Assembly: GCA_005788815.1 (NCBI GenBank)
Contig: SYAZ01000032.1
Location: forward strand, 28,748-92,747
Reading direction: 5' to 3'
Length of the DNA: 64,000 bases
Source: Actinomycetota bacterium
Lineage (GTDB): Bacteria > Actinomycetota > Acidimicrobiia > Acidimicrobiales > Ilumatobacteraceae
Shown piece by piece: positions 52,083 through 59,962 of this stretch. A program made the translations under genes and the position numbers. The notes under the pieces are model-generated. The model was not told the DNA's origin, ran no database searches, and saw only the letters and a list, made by a program, of their open reading frames with translations. How positions within the stretch are numbered: position 1 is the first letter of the stretch; each line of letters begins with the position of its first letter.

Positions 52083-54248
52083 ATGTCTAGACCCCGAAAA
52101 CGGGTCGTCAGCGTGGAAAGCGAATTGGTGTCTATGACCCAGCAGCACCCAGAGTTGCAAGAGGAGCAGGACTACATCCTGCACGCGTACGAGTGCCTGG
52201 AAGCTAGCCGTACCGGCGCGATGAAGATTCGTGAACTCACGTCGTCTGGGCCTGGAGGCACGTTTCAAGCGCGCCTCGAACGCAACGTATTTGACGAAAA
52301 TTTGGTGCATCGACTTGAACAATTAGAACTTGGTAACGCCGCACTTGTGTTTGGTCGCATCGATCGTCATAAAGATGACGTTGAAGGAATCGAGAGCTTC
52401 CACATTGGTCGTCTTGCGGTTGCCGATGCACAGCGTGAACCAGTTGTTGTGGACTGGCGTGCACCTGTTGCAGAGCCTTTTTATCGCGCCACCGGTCGAG
52501 ACCCGATGAGTTTGTTGCGCCGTCGACATTTTGTTGTTGATGGTCCAACATTGCTTGCACTTGAAGATGAACTTTTTGGAGAAGGACATTTAGGGGTCGG
52601 TCAAGACGACGGACTCAGTGACGACCCGCGTCAAGGTTTGCGTGGCTACAGCACGTTGCTCACAGCGTTAGGTCGTAGTCGTACTGGTCAGCTTGGCGAC
52701 ATCGTTGCAACTATTCAGTCAGAACAAGACGAAATCATTCGTTCACCGCAAGCAGGAGTTCTTGTGGTGCAAGGTGGACCAGGTACAGGAAAGACAGTTG
52801 TTGCACTGCACCGCGCTGCGTACTTGTTGTACACGCATCGGTTCCCACTTGAAGATCAAGGTGTTCTTGTTATTGGGCCGAACCGTGTGTTCCTTCGCTA
52901 TATCGAACGCGTGCTTCCATCATTAGGTGAAGCTGGTGTGCAACAAGTCATCTTGGCTGATCTTGTTCCTGATGTTCAGTTCGGTGGTCGTGATACATCT
53001 GAAGTTGCGCGAGTCAAAGGCATCAAGAAAATGTCAAAGGTCATCGACAAAGCAATCTCAGATCGTGAGCGCCCACTTCGCGAAGACGTAGTGCTGCCGT
53101 TTGGTACGGGCTTTATTCGTTTGCGTGCTGAAGAATCTCTCAGCATCGTAAAGGCTGCTCGCCGTCGTTATCACCGGCATAACCAAGCACGACGTTTTGT
53201 TGAAAACGAAGTATGGGAATCCATGGCTGCCACAGTGCGCAGCGGGGCAGATGCCGAAGATGTTCGCGAAAAGTTGCGTGCCACTCCTGAAATGCGTGCG
53301 GTGTTTGAACGCATGTGGCCACTGCTGACTCCTGCGCAATTGCTACACGATTTGTTTGGTTCAAAGGCATTGCTCAAGCTGGCTGCGTCAGGAATTCTTC
53401 CTGAAGCCGATTACCTCGCTTTGTATCGCGCACGTTCAGAATCTGTTGAAGACGTGCGGTGGTCAACAGCCGATGCAGCGCTGCTCGACGAAGCACGATT
53501 CCTTTTGGGTCCTCGTCCTCGTCGCAATGGCAAAGTGGATGAGAAAGATGAAATCCGCACCTACGGTCACATTGTTGTCGACGAAGTGCAAGATCTCACG
53601 CCTATGCAATTGCGCATGGTCACTCGTCGCTCCTTGAGTGGTTCGATGACAGTGGTAGGCGATATCGCTCAAGCCACCGGACCGCTTGCGCCGAACAACT
53701 GGGACGATGTTCTCGCACACCTGCCATCACGTAAAACACCACGAGTGGTTGGCCTTTCTGTTGGGTATCGCATTCCGTCTCAGATCATGGATCTTGCAGA
53801 CAAAGTGATGCATGTTGCAACGCCCGGTTTGCGTTCGCCGCGCAGTGTGCGCGATGGCGACGAAGTGCCTCTTATCTTGCCAGTCGCAACACACGACGAA
53901 TTGTTGGCAACTGCAGCACGGCGCGCAGCGGAACTGGTGCAACGTGAAGATGCAGGTCGTGCAGCAATCATTTGCCCAGACGACCTAGTGAACGACATGT
54001 CAGCAGCACTCGATGCGGCGTCGTTGCCACACGGTCGCGCACAAGCTGCTGGCTTGGATCAAGGTTTGTCTATCGTGCCAGCGTCATTGGCGAAAGGCCT
54101 TGAGTTAGACGATGTGATTGTGGTGGAGCCAACAGCCATCGTCGCCGACGATGCTCAAGGCTTGCGTTTGCTGTACGTGACTCTTACGCGTTCAACACGC
54201 AGCCTCACAGTGGTGCATGCGGTGCCATTGCCAGACGCAATGCTGTAA
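52083..54248 (+). CDS. helD: HelD-like superfamily 1 ATPase (RNA polymerase recycling factor)
   Basis: 721 residues. The N-terminal helical region (QQHPELQEEQDYILHAYECLEA) and VVVDWRAPVAEPFYRATGRDP precede Walker A VQGGPGTGKTVVALHRAAYLLY (Lys237). Then come a long helical insert, Walker B GHIVVDEVQDLTPMQLRMV, VVGDIAQATGP, and the C-terminal VTLTRSTRSLTVVH motif. This is the HelD/HelR architecture, which removes stalled or rifamycin-bound RNA polymerase from DNA; UvrD/Rep repair helicases lack this N-terminal arm. Three in-frame starts are possible; I prefer ATG 52083. No rifamycin-associated promoter element was recognised upstream. Confidence 0.88.
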   Translation: MSRPRKRVVSVESELVSMTQQHPELQEEQDYILHAYECLEASRTGAMKIRELTSSGPGGTFQARLERNVFDENLVHRLEQLELGNAALVFGRIDRHKDDVEGIESFHIGRLAVADAQREPVVVDWRAPVAEPFYRATGRDPMSLLRRRHFVVDGPTLLALEDELFGEGHLGVGQDDGLSDDPRQGLRGYSTLLTALGRSRTGQLGDIVATIQSEQDEIIRSPQAGVLVVQGGPGTGKTVVALHRAAYLLYTHRFPLEDQGVLVIGPNRVFLRYIERVLPSLGEAGVQQVILADLVPDVQFGGRDTSEVARVKGIKKMSKVIDKAISDRERPLREDVVLPFGTGFIRLRAEESLSIVKAARRRYHRHNQARRFVENEVWESMAATVRSGADAEDVREKLRATPEMRAVFERMWPLLTPAQLLHDLFGSKALLKLAASGILPEADYLALYRARSESVEDVRWSTADAALLDEARFLLGPRPRRNGKVDEKDEIRTYGHIVVDEVQDLTPMQLRMVTRRSLSGSMTVVGDIAQATGPLAPNNWDDVLAHLPSRKTPRVVGLSVGYRIPSQIMDLADKVMHVATPGLRSPRSVRDGDEVPLILPVATHDELLATAARRAAELVQREDAGRAAIICPDDLVNDMSAALDAASLPHGRAQAAGLDQGLSIVPASLAKGLELDDVIVVEPTAIVADDAQGLRLLYVTLTRSTRSLTVVHAVPLPDAML

Positions 54249-54249
54249 A

Positions 54250-54678
54250 TCATTTATTCAGTAGTTGCGGAACGCTCTCAAGCATGAGAGTTGTAAATCG
54301 AACAGCTTTGTCTGCGTCGGCGGGACGCTTACGCTCGGCTGCCGTGTGAAAGAGGTCCACAATGCGCTTTACATCTTCTGCAATATCGATTTTTGATTCA
54401 AGAATTTGTGGCTCTATCGCAACCCAAATCGCATCGGCTCGCGCCACGATGAGCGCAGCTTCCGAAGTTTTTCCATCGACTACTAATTGACCAAGACCAG
54501 TGGCCTCCGTATGCAATTGCGTGAGCAGTGATTCGATATCGCCGATGGGAGCAGGAAGTGTGGTTGTGGTGGTGACAACGGGGATTGTTGATTGGGTAGA
54601 ACCCACAATTTCAGTGGCGCATGCACTGAGCGAAGTTGCACCAACTATGAGAATGACACAACGTTGAAAAACCTTCAT
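54250..54678 (-). CDS. small Thr-rich lipoprotein, function unknown
   Basis: 142 residues. Signal peptide with lipobox LSAC at about residue 20. A VVTTTTTLPAP linker follows, then a helical domain (GDIESLLTQLHTEATGLGQLVVDGKTSEAALIVARADAIWVAIEP ... VKRIVDLFHTAAERKRPADADKAVRF) that might be a small four-helix bundle. It lies 13 bases after the DtxR-family regulator gene, so a role in metal handling is possible. I chose ATG 54678; a longer in-frame extension would run into the regulator gene. Confidence 0.7.
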   Translation of the reverse strand: MKVFQRCVILIVGATSLSACATEIVGSTQSTIPVVTTTTTLPAPIGDIESLLTQLHTEATGLGQLVVDGKTSEAALIVARADAIWVAIEPQILESKIDIAEDVKRIVDLFHTAAERKRPADADKAVRFTTLMLESVPQLLNK

Positions 54679-54691
54679 GTGATAACGCGCC

Positions 54692-55354
54692 TTAAATGGT
54701 GACGAGCATGCGCGCTGTGGCAAATGCATCAACATCGATCTCGTGACCGTCGACCTCAACGGTCATTTCACCAAGACGTGAGTTACGACGAACAGTTCCG
54801 TGTGACCCTGGTACGAGATGAGATTTTTCTAAGAACTCGAGCATTCCGGGAGTGAATTCCAATTCCTCTGGAATACGTGACACGGTGAATTCTTGACCAG
54901 AAGAAAGTTCTGATAAACGAACTGCTGCAGGTGGTTCATAGTTCGTGCCTGGGATGGGGTTTCCGTGCGGGCAAGTAGTGGGGTCTCCAAGAACACGCGC
55001 CATTGCAGTTTCGACCGCTTCTGACATGACATGTTCCCAGCGGCCTGCTTCTTGGTGAGCAAGTGACCAAGAGAGTCCGAGAACATCTGTCATGAAGCGT
55101 TCGGCAATTCGATGTCGGCGCACAACGCGCACTGCAATTTCTTCTCCGATGTCAGTGAGAGAAATCTTGCCACCTACGACCAAGATGATTTTCTCTTCGG
55201 CCATGCGTTTGATCATTTCCGAAACAGACGGACGCGAGACGCGAAGTCGCTCGGCTATTCGAGCTTGAATAATGTCAACGTCATCTTCGCGAAGGTCAAA
55301 AATACATTCGCAGTACTCTTCGAAGGCTGGATGGTGTTCACCAGGGTTTGGCAT
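54692..55354 (-). CDS. DtxR family metal-dependent transcriptional regulator
   Basis: 220 residues. Winged HTH at 27-62 (ARIAERLRVSRPSVSEMIKRM), dimerisation domain with RRHRIAERFMTDVLG and GRWEHVMSEAVE, then TTCPHGNPIPG, and a C-terminal FeoA/SH3-like domain (about 150-220). Compared with DtxR/IdeR, Met10 is replaced by Glu13 and Cys102 by Gly104, while His81, Glu107 and His108 are kept and a Cys appears in CPHGNPIP. Metal choice (Fe or Mn) is therefore open. It probably binds the boxes at 10109-10146. Confidence 0.92.
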   Translation of the reverse strand: MPNPGEHHPAFEEYCECIFDLREDDVDIIQARIAERLRVSRPSVSEMIKRMAEEKIILVVGGKISLTDIGEEIAVRVVRRHRIAERFMTDVLGLSWSLAHQEAGRWEHVMSEAVETAMARVLGDPTTCPHGNPIPGTNYEPPAAVRLSELSSGQEFTVSRIPEELEFTPGMLEFLEKSHLVPGSHGTVRRNSRLGEMTVEVDGHEIDVDAFATARMLVTI

Positions 55355-55360
55355 GGTGTC

Positions 55361-55366
55361 AGCCTA
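55361..55366 (-). promoter_or_regulatory. candidate -10 element for the DtxR-family gene
   Basis: On the minus strand TAGGCT is followed by 6 nt and the ATG at 55354. No TTAGGT palindrome is present here, so autoregulation through that box is not supported. Confidence 0.4.
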
Positions 55367-55392
55367 CTCCTCGGTGACTCAGAGGGGTTTCG

Positions 55393-55989
55393 TCAGTTGA
55401 TTGGCGCTGTGCGAGTTTGGCCAACTGAGCGCAACCCGCCCCAGGCAAGTTCAGCAACAGCTCGGCCCAATGCCTCTGGTTCAAAATCACGACCGTGACG
55501 AATGACCTGACGACTAACGGTCTCTGCCATTCCAACTAGTCCCACTGCGAATGTGATTTGGTCCTCTTTGGATACATCTGCAGCAATGAACGGCGCAATG
55601 GCACGAGCAGCAGCATCTTCGAACTCGCTCACAATGTCAGCAAATTCTTCATCAACGCGAGCAGAACTTTCGAAGAGCAACGAGAAGGCTTCTCGATTGT
55701 GTGCCACCCATGTGAAGTAAGCAATCATGCCGCGTTCAGTTTGTAAACGCGGTTCGCCGGCCGCAGCAACAGCGGTGGTAACTGCCTGCACGAGGTCTGC
55801 ACCAACATGGTGGAGTAGTTCTAGATACAACGCACGCTTCGAATCAAAGTATTGGTACACCACAGGTTTTGTCATTGACAGCGCATCGGCAATGTCATTC
55901 ATCGATGTGTTGTGATATCCAGACGTAGAAAATGCCGTCAGTGCGACTTCAAGAATTTGTGAGCGACGAAGAGCAGATGCAGATGACAT
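55393..55989 (-). CDS. TetR family transcriptional regulator
   Basis: 198 residues. HTH domain RRSQILEVALTAFSTSGYHNTSMNDIADALSMTKPVVYQYFDSKRALYLELL, with the VVYQYFDSK recognition helix. The C-terminal domain includes FTWVAHNREAFSLLFESSARVDEEFADIVSEF and FAVGLVGMAETVSRQVI, of the TetR_C type seen in actinobacterial lipid or fatty-acid regulators. The start is either ATG 55989 or an in-frame ATG at 56010 that overlaps the gene upstream. The target is unknown. Confidence 0.9.
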   Translation of the reverse strand: MSSASALRRSQILEVALTAFSTSGYHNTSMNDIADALSMTKPVVYQYFDSKRALYLELLHHVGADLVQAVTTAVAAAGEPRLQTERGMIAYFTWVAHNREAFSLLFESSARVDEEFADIVSEFEDAAARAIAPFIAADVSKEDQITFAVGLVGMAETVSRQVIRHGRDFEPEALGRAVAELAWGGLRSVGQTRTAPIN

Positions 55990-55993
55990 ATTT

Positions 55994-56257
55994 CTAGAGA
56001 CCGTTTTCACGATCTTCGCGCTCGGCTGCTTTTACCGCGTAACCAATCACAATCGAAGGAGCAAGCAAGATGGAGCCGATGATGATGCACACCGTCACGG
56101 CAGTAACAAGCGGCCCCTTGAATCCGAGAGCGAATGCCATCAGAAAACAACCAATTGCAACCGCCCAGAACAAGTAGCCGATGCGATTTGCTAACAAGTT
56201 GTACTTTGCGATGCGGGCGCGTTTAACGCGGACCGCGTCGTTCTGGTGCTCAGACAT
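55994..56257 (-). CDS. small two-helix membrane protein, hypothetical
   Basis: 87 residues: a basic N-terminus (VRVKRARIAKYNLLANRIG), two hydrophobic helices (LFWAVAIGCFLMAFALGF and LVTAVTVCIIIGSILLAPSIVIGYAV) and a charged tail. It is common in style among actinobacterial genomes, but I cannot name a family. It ends 4 bases before the preferred TetR start, so the two are likely co-transcribed. Confidence 0.7.
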   Translation of the reverse strand: MSEHQNDAVRVKRARIAKYNLLANRIGYLFWAVAIGCFLMAFALGFKGPLVTAVTVCIIIGSILLAPSIVIGYAVKAAEREDRENGL

Positions 56258-56264
56258 AACAACG

Positions 56265-56270
56265 ATGGTA
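56265..56270 (-). promoter_or_regulatory. candidate -10 element for the gene ending at 55994
   Basis: On the minus strand TACCAT is followed by 7 nt and the ATG at 56257. Confidence 0.35.
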
Positions 56271-56299
56271 GGGGCTAGTGCAGCCTCTTTGCTATTGGC

Positions 56300-57175
56300 C
56301 TACAAATTGCTGGGAAGGATCCGAGTGATCTGGGTAAAGAACACAAAAAGAGTGGGCAAGAAAACTACGACCGCCAGTGGGTAGAAGAGAAATGGTCGGT
56401 GATAACGACGCACAAGTCGAGGGGTGCCCATAACGATGACAGTTAGTGCAATGAATAAGGCGAGAATCGCTGGCCACGTTGAAACATCATGAAACCATCC
56501 TTGACTCAATGGGGCTACTTCTTCGGGTGTTGCAATCACCGCGGGCTGAAGGGGTGGGGCTGCTGCAACAATTTCTGCTGTGACGATGAGACGATTCGTT
56601 GAGGTCCATTTCGGATGGCAGGTAATCAACGTCAGTGTGGTTCGCGTTGGGTCAACAGTGGTAGCAACTTCGACCGCAGTTGCTGGAACAATCGTTGGGT
56701 CCCCATACGCGATGTAAGTAAAGGTTCCTTCCGCGGTAGTGACTTCAATTTTGTCGCCCTCTTTGACTTCATTCAGTTTTTCGAACGGAGCGCCAAACGT
56801 CGTTCGGTGGCCAGAGATTGCAAGATTTCCCGGACGCCCTGGTAGGGGTGAGCCGGGAAAAATTCCGGGTCCCTTTTCTAGATTTTTGTAGTCCACTCCC
56901 ACCACAATCATTTTTGAAAGACCGATGGACTCGATGCTGAGTTTTCCTGCGACTTCTCCATATTTAGGAATCACAAACTGTGGAGTAGGCGCACGACGCG
57001 CCTCAAACGTTTTTTCGAGTGATTTTTGGGCACGGAGCTCCATGATTCCTGTTCCCCATAGTTGATACCCCGTGAACAGAAGTAAAAGCAGTCCTGTTGA
57101 GAGACAGATTCGTCCAATGACATCAAGGCTGCGGTTCCAGCGTGGTCTTGATGGGTGGGATGACATAGCCATCAC
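56300..57175 (-). CDS. sortase (class D/E-like)
   Basis: 291 residues. Membrane helix at about 18-40, then the sortase beta-barrel: IPKYGEVAGKLSIESIGL, ISGHRTTFGAPFEKL (His123), TLTLITCHPKW (Cys186), STNRLIVTAE (Arg195). Two further hydrophobic helices occupy the C-terminus (about 230-285), as in several actinobacterial class E enzymes. It cross-links sorted proteins or pilins to the envelope. No protein in the window has a clear LPxTG or LAxTG sorting signal, so the substrate lies elsewhere. Confidence 0.87.
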   Translation of the reverse strand: MMAMSSHPSRPRWNRSLDVIGRICLSTGLLLLLFTGYQLWGTGIMELRAQKSLEKTFEARRAPTPQFVIPKYGEVAGKLSIESIGLSKMIVVGVDYKNLEKGPGIFPGSPLPGRPGNLAISGHRTTFGAPFEKLNEVKEGDKIEVTTAEGTFTYIAYGDPTIVPATAVEVATTVDPTRTTLTLITCHPKWTSTNRLIVTAEIVAAAPPLQPAVIATPEEVAPLSQGWFHDVSTWPAILALFIALTVIVMGTPRLVRRYHRPFLFYPLAVVVFLPTLFVFFTQITRILPSNL

Positions 57176-57227
57176 GCTAATCGTCGCGTTGGTTGTTCTG
57201 TGGGGAGGTCACTAGCGTGAGGAGGGC

Positions 57228-57863
57228 ATGGACTCGGTGATCGAACTAAATGATGTCGTTGCCGTTCTCGGTCAATTTCCCGCTTTAGCTGGTGCAAATC
57301 TTCAGGTATCTCAGGGGGAGATTGTTCTTCTGCAAGGGCCCAACGGTGCAGGCAAAACATCCATTCTTCGTGTGTGCGCTGGCTTGCTTCCTATCGAACG
57401 TGGGTCAGGACGAGTACTAGGGATCGACCTTGTTGCTCAACGAGATGAAGTGCGTTCCAGAGTTGGCTTACTCGGTCATTCAAACGGTTTGTATCTCGAT
57501 CTCACCGTGGAACAGAACGTTCGCTTTTGGGCATCAATGGTGAACGCAACAGAAGAAGAAATAGTGCGCGCAATGTCGTTGATGCGCATTGACGGGCGAT
57601 TGTCGTCAGTGAAAACAGCACGACTCTCAGCAGGACAGCGTCGTCGCTGTGCTCTTGCCAGTCTTATTGTTCGTCGCGCAGAGATTTGGTTGCTCGATGA
57701 GCCGCACGCCGGCTTAGATGCGCAGGGTCGCGATGAACTCGACAGTGTGTTACGTAACGCTGTATCTGCTGGCGCAACCATCGTGCTTGCAAGCCACGAG
57801 ATGGAGCGCGCATCCGCACTTGCAACTCGCGTGGTCACCGTTGATGGCGGGGGCGTGCAATGA
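57228..57863 (+). CDS. ccmA: cytochrome c maturation ABC ATPase CcmA
   Basis: 211-residue ATPase of the CcmABCD complex that releases holo-CcmE. Walker A is LQGPNGAGKTS, the signature is LSAGQRRRCALASL, Walker B is IWLLDEPHAGLD, and the switch His is in VLASHEMER. It heads a nine-gene ccm operon in which almost all neighbours overlap. A GGAGG lies just before the ATG. CcmA assignment depends partly on the operon context. Confidence 0.92.
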   Translation: MDSVIELNDVVAVLGQFPALAGANLQVSQGEIVLLQGPNGAGKTSILRVCAGLLPIERGSGRVLGIDLVAQRDEVRSRVGLLGHSNGLYLDLTVEQNVRFWASMVNATEEEIVRAMSLMRIDGRLSSVKTARLSAGQRRRCALASLIVRRAEIWLLDEPHAGLDAQGRDELDSVLRNAVSAGATIVLASHEMERASALATRVVTVDGGGVQ

Positions 57864-58555
57864 GTTCTGTGAAATCACGTCGAACCATTGTTGTGGCTGT
57901 AGCGCGTAAAGATTTGTCGATCGAGTGGAACAGCCGCATTCTCACGAATCAAGTTGCACCGTTTGCGGCCATTGTGATGGTGATGTTTGCGTTTGCACTA
58001 GACAACGAAGGCATTCTGCAGCGTGTGGCGCCTGGCTTAATGTGGCTTGCCACGTTGTTCAGCATGTTGATCGTGGTGCAGCGCTCTTTCACTGTGGAGT
58101 CTGCTGATGGCGCTCTTGATGCGTTGCGTGTTGCGGGTGTAGACACCGGGGCGATTTTTGTTGGAAAATCGCTTGCGTTGATGGTGCAGTTGTTTGTTTT
58201 GGAAGTTCTGCTCTTGGCTACAGCCGTTGTGTTGTACGGGGTTGAAATGACCGCCGTGGGTCTCCTTGAGGCATTCGTCACCATGGTGGTGGCTACTGCG
58301 GGACTCGGTTGCGTAGGTACCCTGTACGGAGGTCTTGCGGCTGGTGCCAAAGGGCGAGAGACACTTCTTCCGCTTCTTTTGTTGCCCGTCGTAGCGCCTG
58401 TCCTTATTGGTGCTACCCGCGCCACGGAGGCAGCGTTTGGCAGTGGCGGAACCGCCGTGTCCGAGGGGTGGCCATGGATTGGTCTTCTCGCGGTGTTTGC
58501 GGTGATTTTTGCTGTTGCTGGAACTGTTGCTTTCGGACCGTTGGTAGATGAATAA
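57860..58555 (+). CDS. ccmB: cytochrome c maturation permease CcmB
   Basis: 231 residues with about six helices. RKDLSIEWNSRILTNQVAPFAAIVMVMFAFA at the start and VVQRSFTVESADGALDALRVAGVDTGAIFVGK in the second helix region are CcmB-like, and the GRETLLPLLLLPVVAPVLIGATRATEA loop is diagnostic. It overlaps ccmA by 4 bases. The protein forms the membrane part of CcmABCD. Confidence 0.92.
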   Translation: MSSVKSRRTIVVAVARKDLSIEWNSRILTNQVAPFAAIVMVMFAFALDNEGILQRVAPGLMWLATLFSMLIVVQRSFTVESADGALDALRVAGVDTGAIFVGKSLALMVQLFVLEVLLLATAVVLYGVEMTAVGLLEAFVTMVVATAGLGCVGTLYGGLAAGAKGRETLLPLLLLPVVAPVLIGATRATEAAFGSGGTAVSEGWPWIGLLAVFAVIFAVAGTVAFGPLVDE

Positions 58556-58599
58556 GGTCCGATTTTTCTCATCCGCTGTAGGCGGTCAGACTTAATGAA

Positions 58600-59349
58600 G
58601 TGGAAGTGAACATGACCCCGAACTCGGGCACCGGAACTTCTGCCACACGTCGACTGGGCGTGCTGGTAATCGTGCTTGTGATTTCGCTCGCACTGTTTGG
58701 CTTGCAATTCTCTGCCGAAGATGTTGTACAAGGGAGCACTGTTCGCATCATGTACGTGCACGTTCCGTCTATCTGGACTGCATATATTGCTTTCTTTTTG
58801 ACGGCAGTGTGCTCCGGCGTGTATCTGTCGCGCCGTCAACGATCACTTGCATGGGATCGCGTCGCTGGTGCGTCGGCTGAAATTGGCGTGTTGTTCGTTG
58901 CTGTTTCATTAGTGACAGGCAGCTTGTGGGGCAGATTGACATGGGGAACATATTGGGTGTGGGATGCGCGTCTCACCAGTACTGCGTTCCTATTCATTAC
59001 ATATGTTGGGTATTTGGCTGTACGTCGCCTCGACGGGACGCATCGTCAACGCGCACGCAGATCTTCTGTCATGGCGTTGTTGGCAGTCCTTGAAATCCCA
59101 CTCGTGCATTTCAGTGTGAATTTGTGGCGATCATTGCATCAAGATGCATCTGTTGCCGACCCGAATGCAAAAGTCAAACTTGATGGCCTCATGTTGTTCT
59201 CGTTATTCCTTGGTCTTGTCACGTTTACGTTGTTGTTTGTATGGCTAGTTCTTCACCGTCAACGCACCATGTTGTTGGAAGATTCATTTGCCGACCGCGG
59301 ACTCGATGTTGCAATCGCTGAACGTCGAAATGAAGCAGGAGTGCAATAG
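58600..59349 (+). CDS. ccmC: cytochrome c maturation haem-delivery protein CcmC
   Basis: 249 residues (245 if the ATG at 58612 is the start; GTG at 58600 is the first start). Six helices. The periplasmic WWD-type motif GRLTWGTYWVWDARLTS and two haem-ligand histidines (MYVHVPSIW and PLVHFSVNLWRSLHQ) are present. CcmC loads haem on CcmE. The 44-base gap before it is the largest in the operon. Confidence 0.93.
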   Translation: MEVNMTPNSGTGTSATRRLGVLVIVLVISLALFGLQFSAEDVVQGSTVRIMYVHVPSIWTAYIAFFLTAVCSGVYLSRRQRSLAWDRVAGASAEIGVLFVAVSLVTGSLWGRLTWGTYWVWDARLTSTAFLFITYVGYLAVRRLDGTHRQRARRSSVMALLAVLEIPLVHFSVNLWRSLHQDASVADPNAKVKLDGLMLFSLFLGLVTFTLLFVWLVLHRQRTMLLEDSFADRGLDVAIAERRNEAGVQ

Positions 59350-59351
59350 CT

Positions 59352-59486
59352 ATGGATCATGCAGCATTTATTTTGGGTTCGTGGATTGGAACCGCTGTTG
59401 CAGTTATTGCATACGCAGCGTGGGTGTTGCGTCGCGGTCGTGCGCTGTCGAAGCACGCGAGTACTGAGGAAAAACCGTGGACCTAA
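59352..59486 (+). CDS. ccmD: cytochrome c maturation small membrane protein CcmD
   Basis: A 44-residue frame starting MDHAAFILGSWIGTAVAV and ending in KHASTEEKPWT. One membrane helix (FILGSWIGTAVAVIAYAAWVL) is followed by a basic segment (RRGRALSK), the usual CcmD topology. It lies exactly between ccmC (2-base gap) and ccmE (10-base overlap), where ccmD is expected. CcmD joins the CcmABC complex and helps release holo-CcmE. It is easily missed because of its size. Confidence 0.85.
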   Translation: MDHAAFILGSWIGTAVAVIAYAAWVLRRGRALSKHASTEEKPWT

Positions 59487-59962
59487 CACCGCGTACAAAT
59501 GACGAAAGCTCAGTTGCTTCCAAGAAGAAACGACGCTGGATACCTATTGTCATGGTTGTCGCCGCAATGAGTGCTGGCGGAGTAGTGGTGACGAAGTTTT
59601 TGACGAGCGCAATTGACTATTACTGCAACGTTGACGAAGTGGGTTCACGGGCTGGCTGTGAGGGTGATCGCCGATTGCGGGTGCAAGGAATTGTGGAAGA
59701 GGGATCAGTGCAGCAACAAGACGGTGGCACATCTTTCGTCATGGTGTTCAATCTTGAGAAAATCAAAGTTGTATACGCCGGTGACCCTGGCGGCGTGTTC
59801 CAAGAATGTATTCCGGTGGTAGCTCATGGTCGCGTTGTCGATGGAACTTTTGAAAGTGATCGCATCGAAGTTAAGCACTCCAATAGTTATGTGGAGAAAA
59901 ATAAGACGCGTTTAGATACGGCTAATGAAGAGGCAGCAGCATGCTCAGTGTTGGAGGGCTAA
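59477..59962 (+). CDS. ccmE: cytochrome c maturation haem chaperone CcmE
   Basis: 161 residues. A basic N-terminus and membrane helix (WIPIVMVVAAMSAGGVVVTKFL) precede an OB-fold domain with YYCNVDEVG, RRLRVQGIVEEGSV and KVVYAGDPGGVFQECIPVVAHGRV. The haem-binding His134 is in KHSNSY (His-x-x-x-Tyr), so this is the classical His-type CcmE rather than the Cys-type of some archaea and Gram-positives. GTG start. It overlaps ccmD by 10 bases and ccmF by 22 bases. Confidence 0.92.
   Translation: MDLTPRTNDESSVASKKKRRWIPIVMVVAAMSAGGVVVTKFLTSAIDYYCNVDEVGSRAGCEGDRRLRVQGIVEEGSVQQQDGGTSFVMVFNLEKIKVVYAGDPGGVFQECIPVVAHGRVVDGTFESDRIEVKHSNSYVEKNKTRLDTANEEAAACSVLEG

Noticed and set aside
57949-58839. 296-codon minus-strand frame opposite ccmB/ccmC
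   Set aside because: Shadow of two well-supported ccm genes; low-complexity Ala/Thr/Arg composition.
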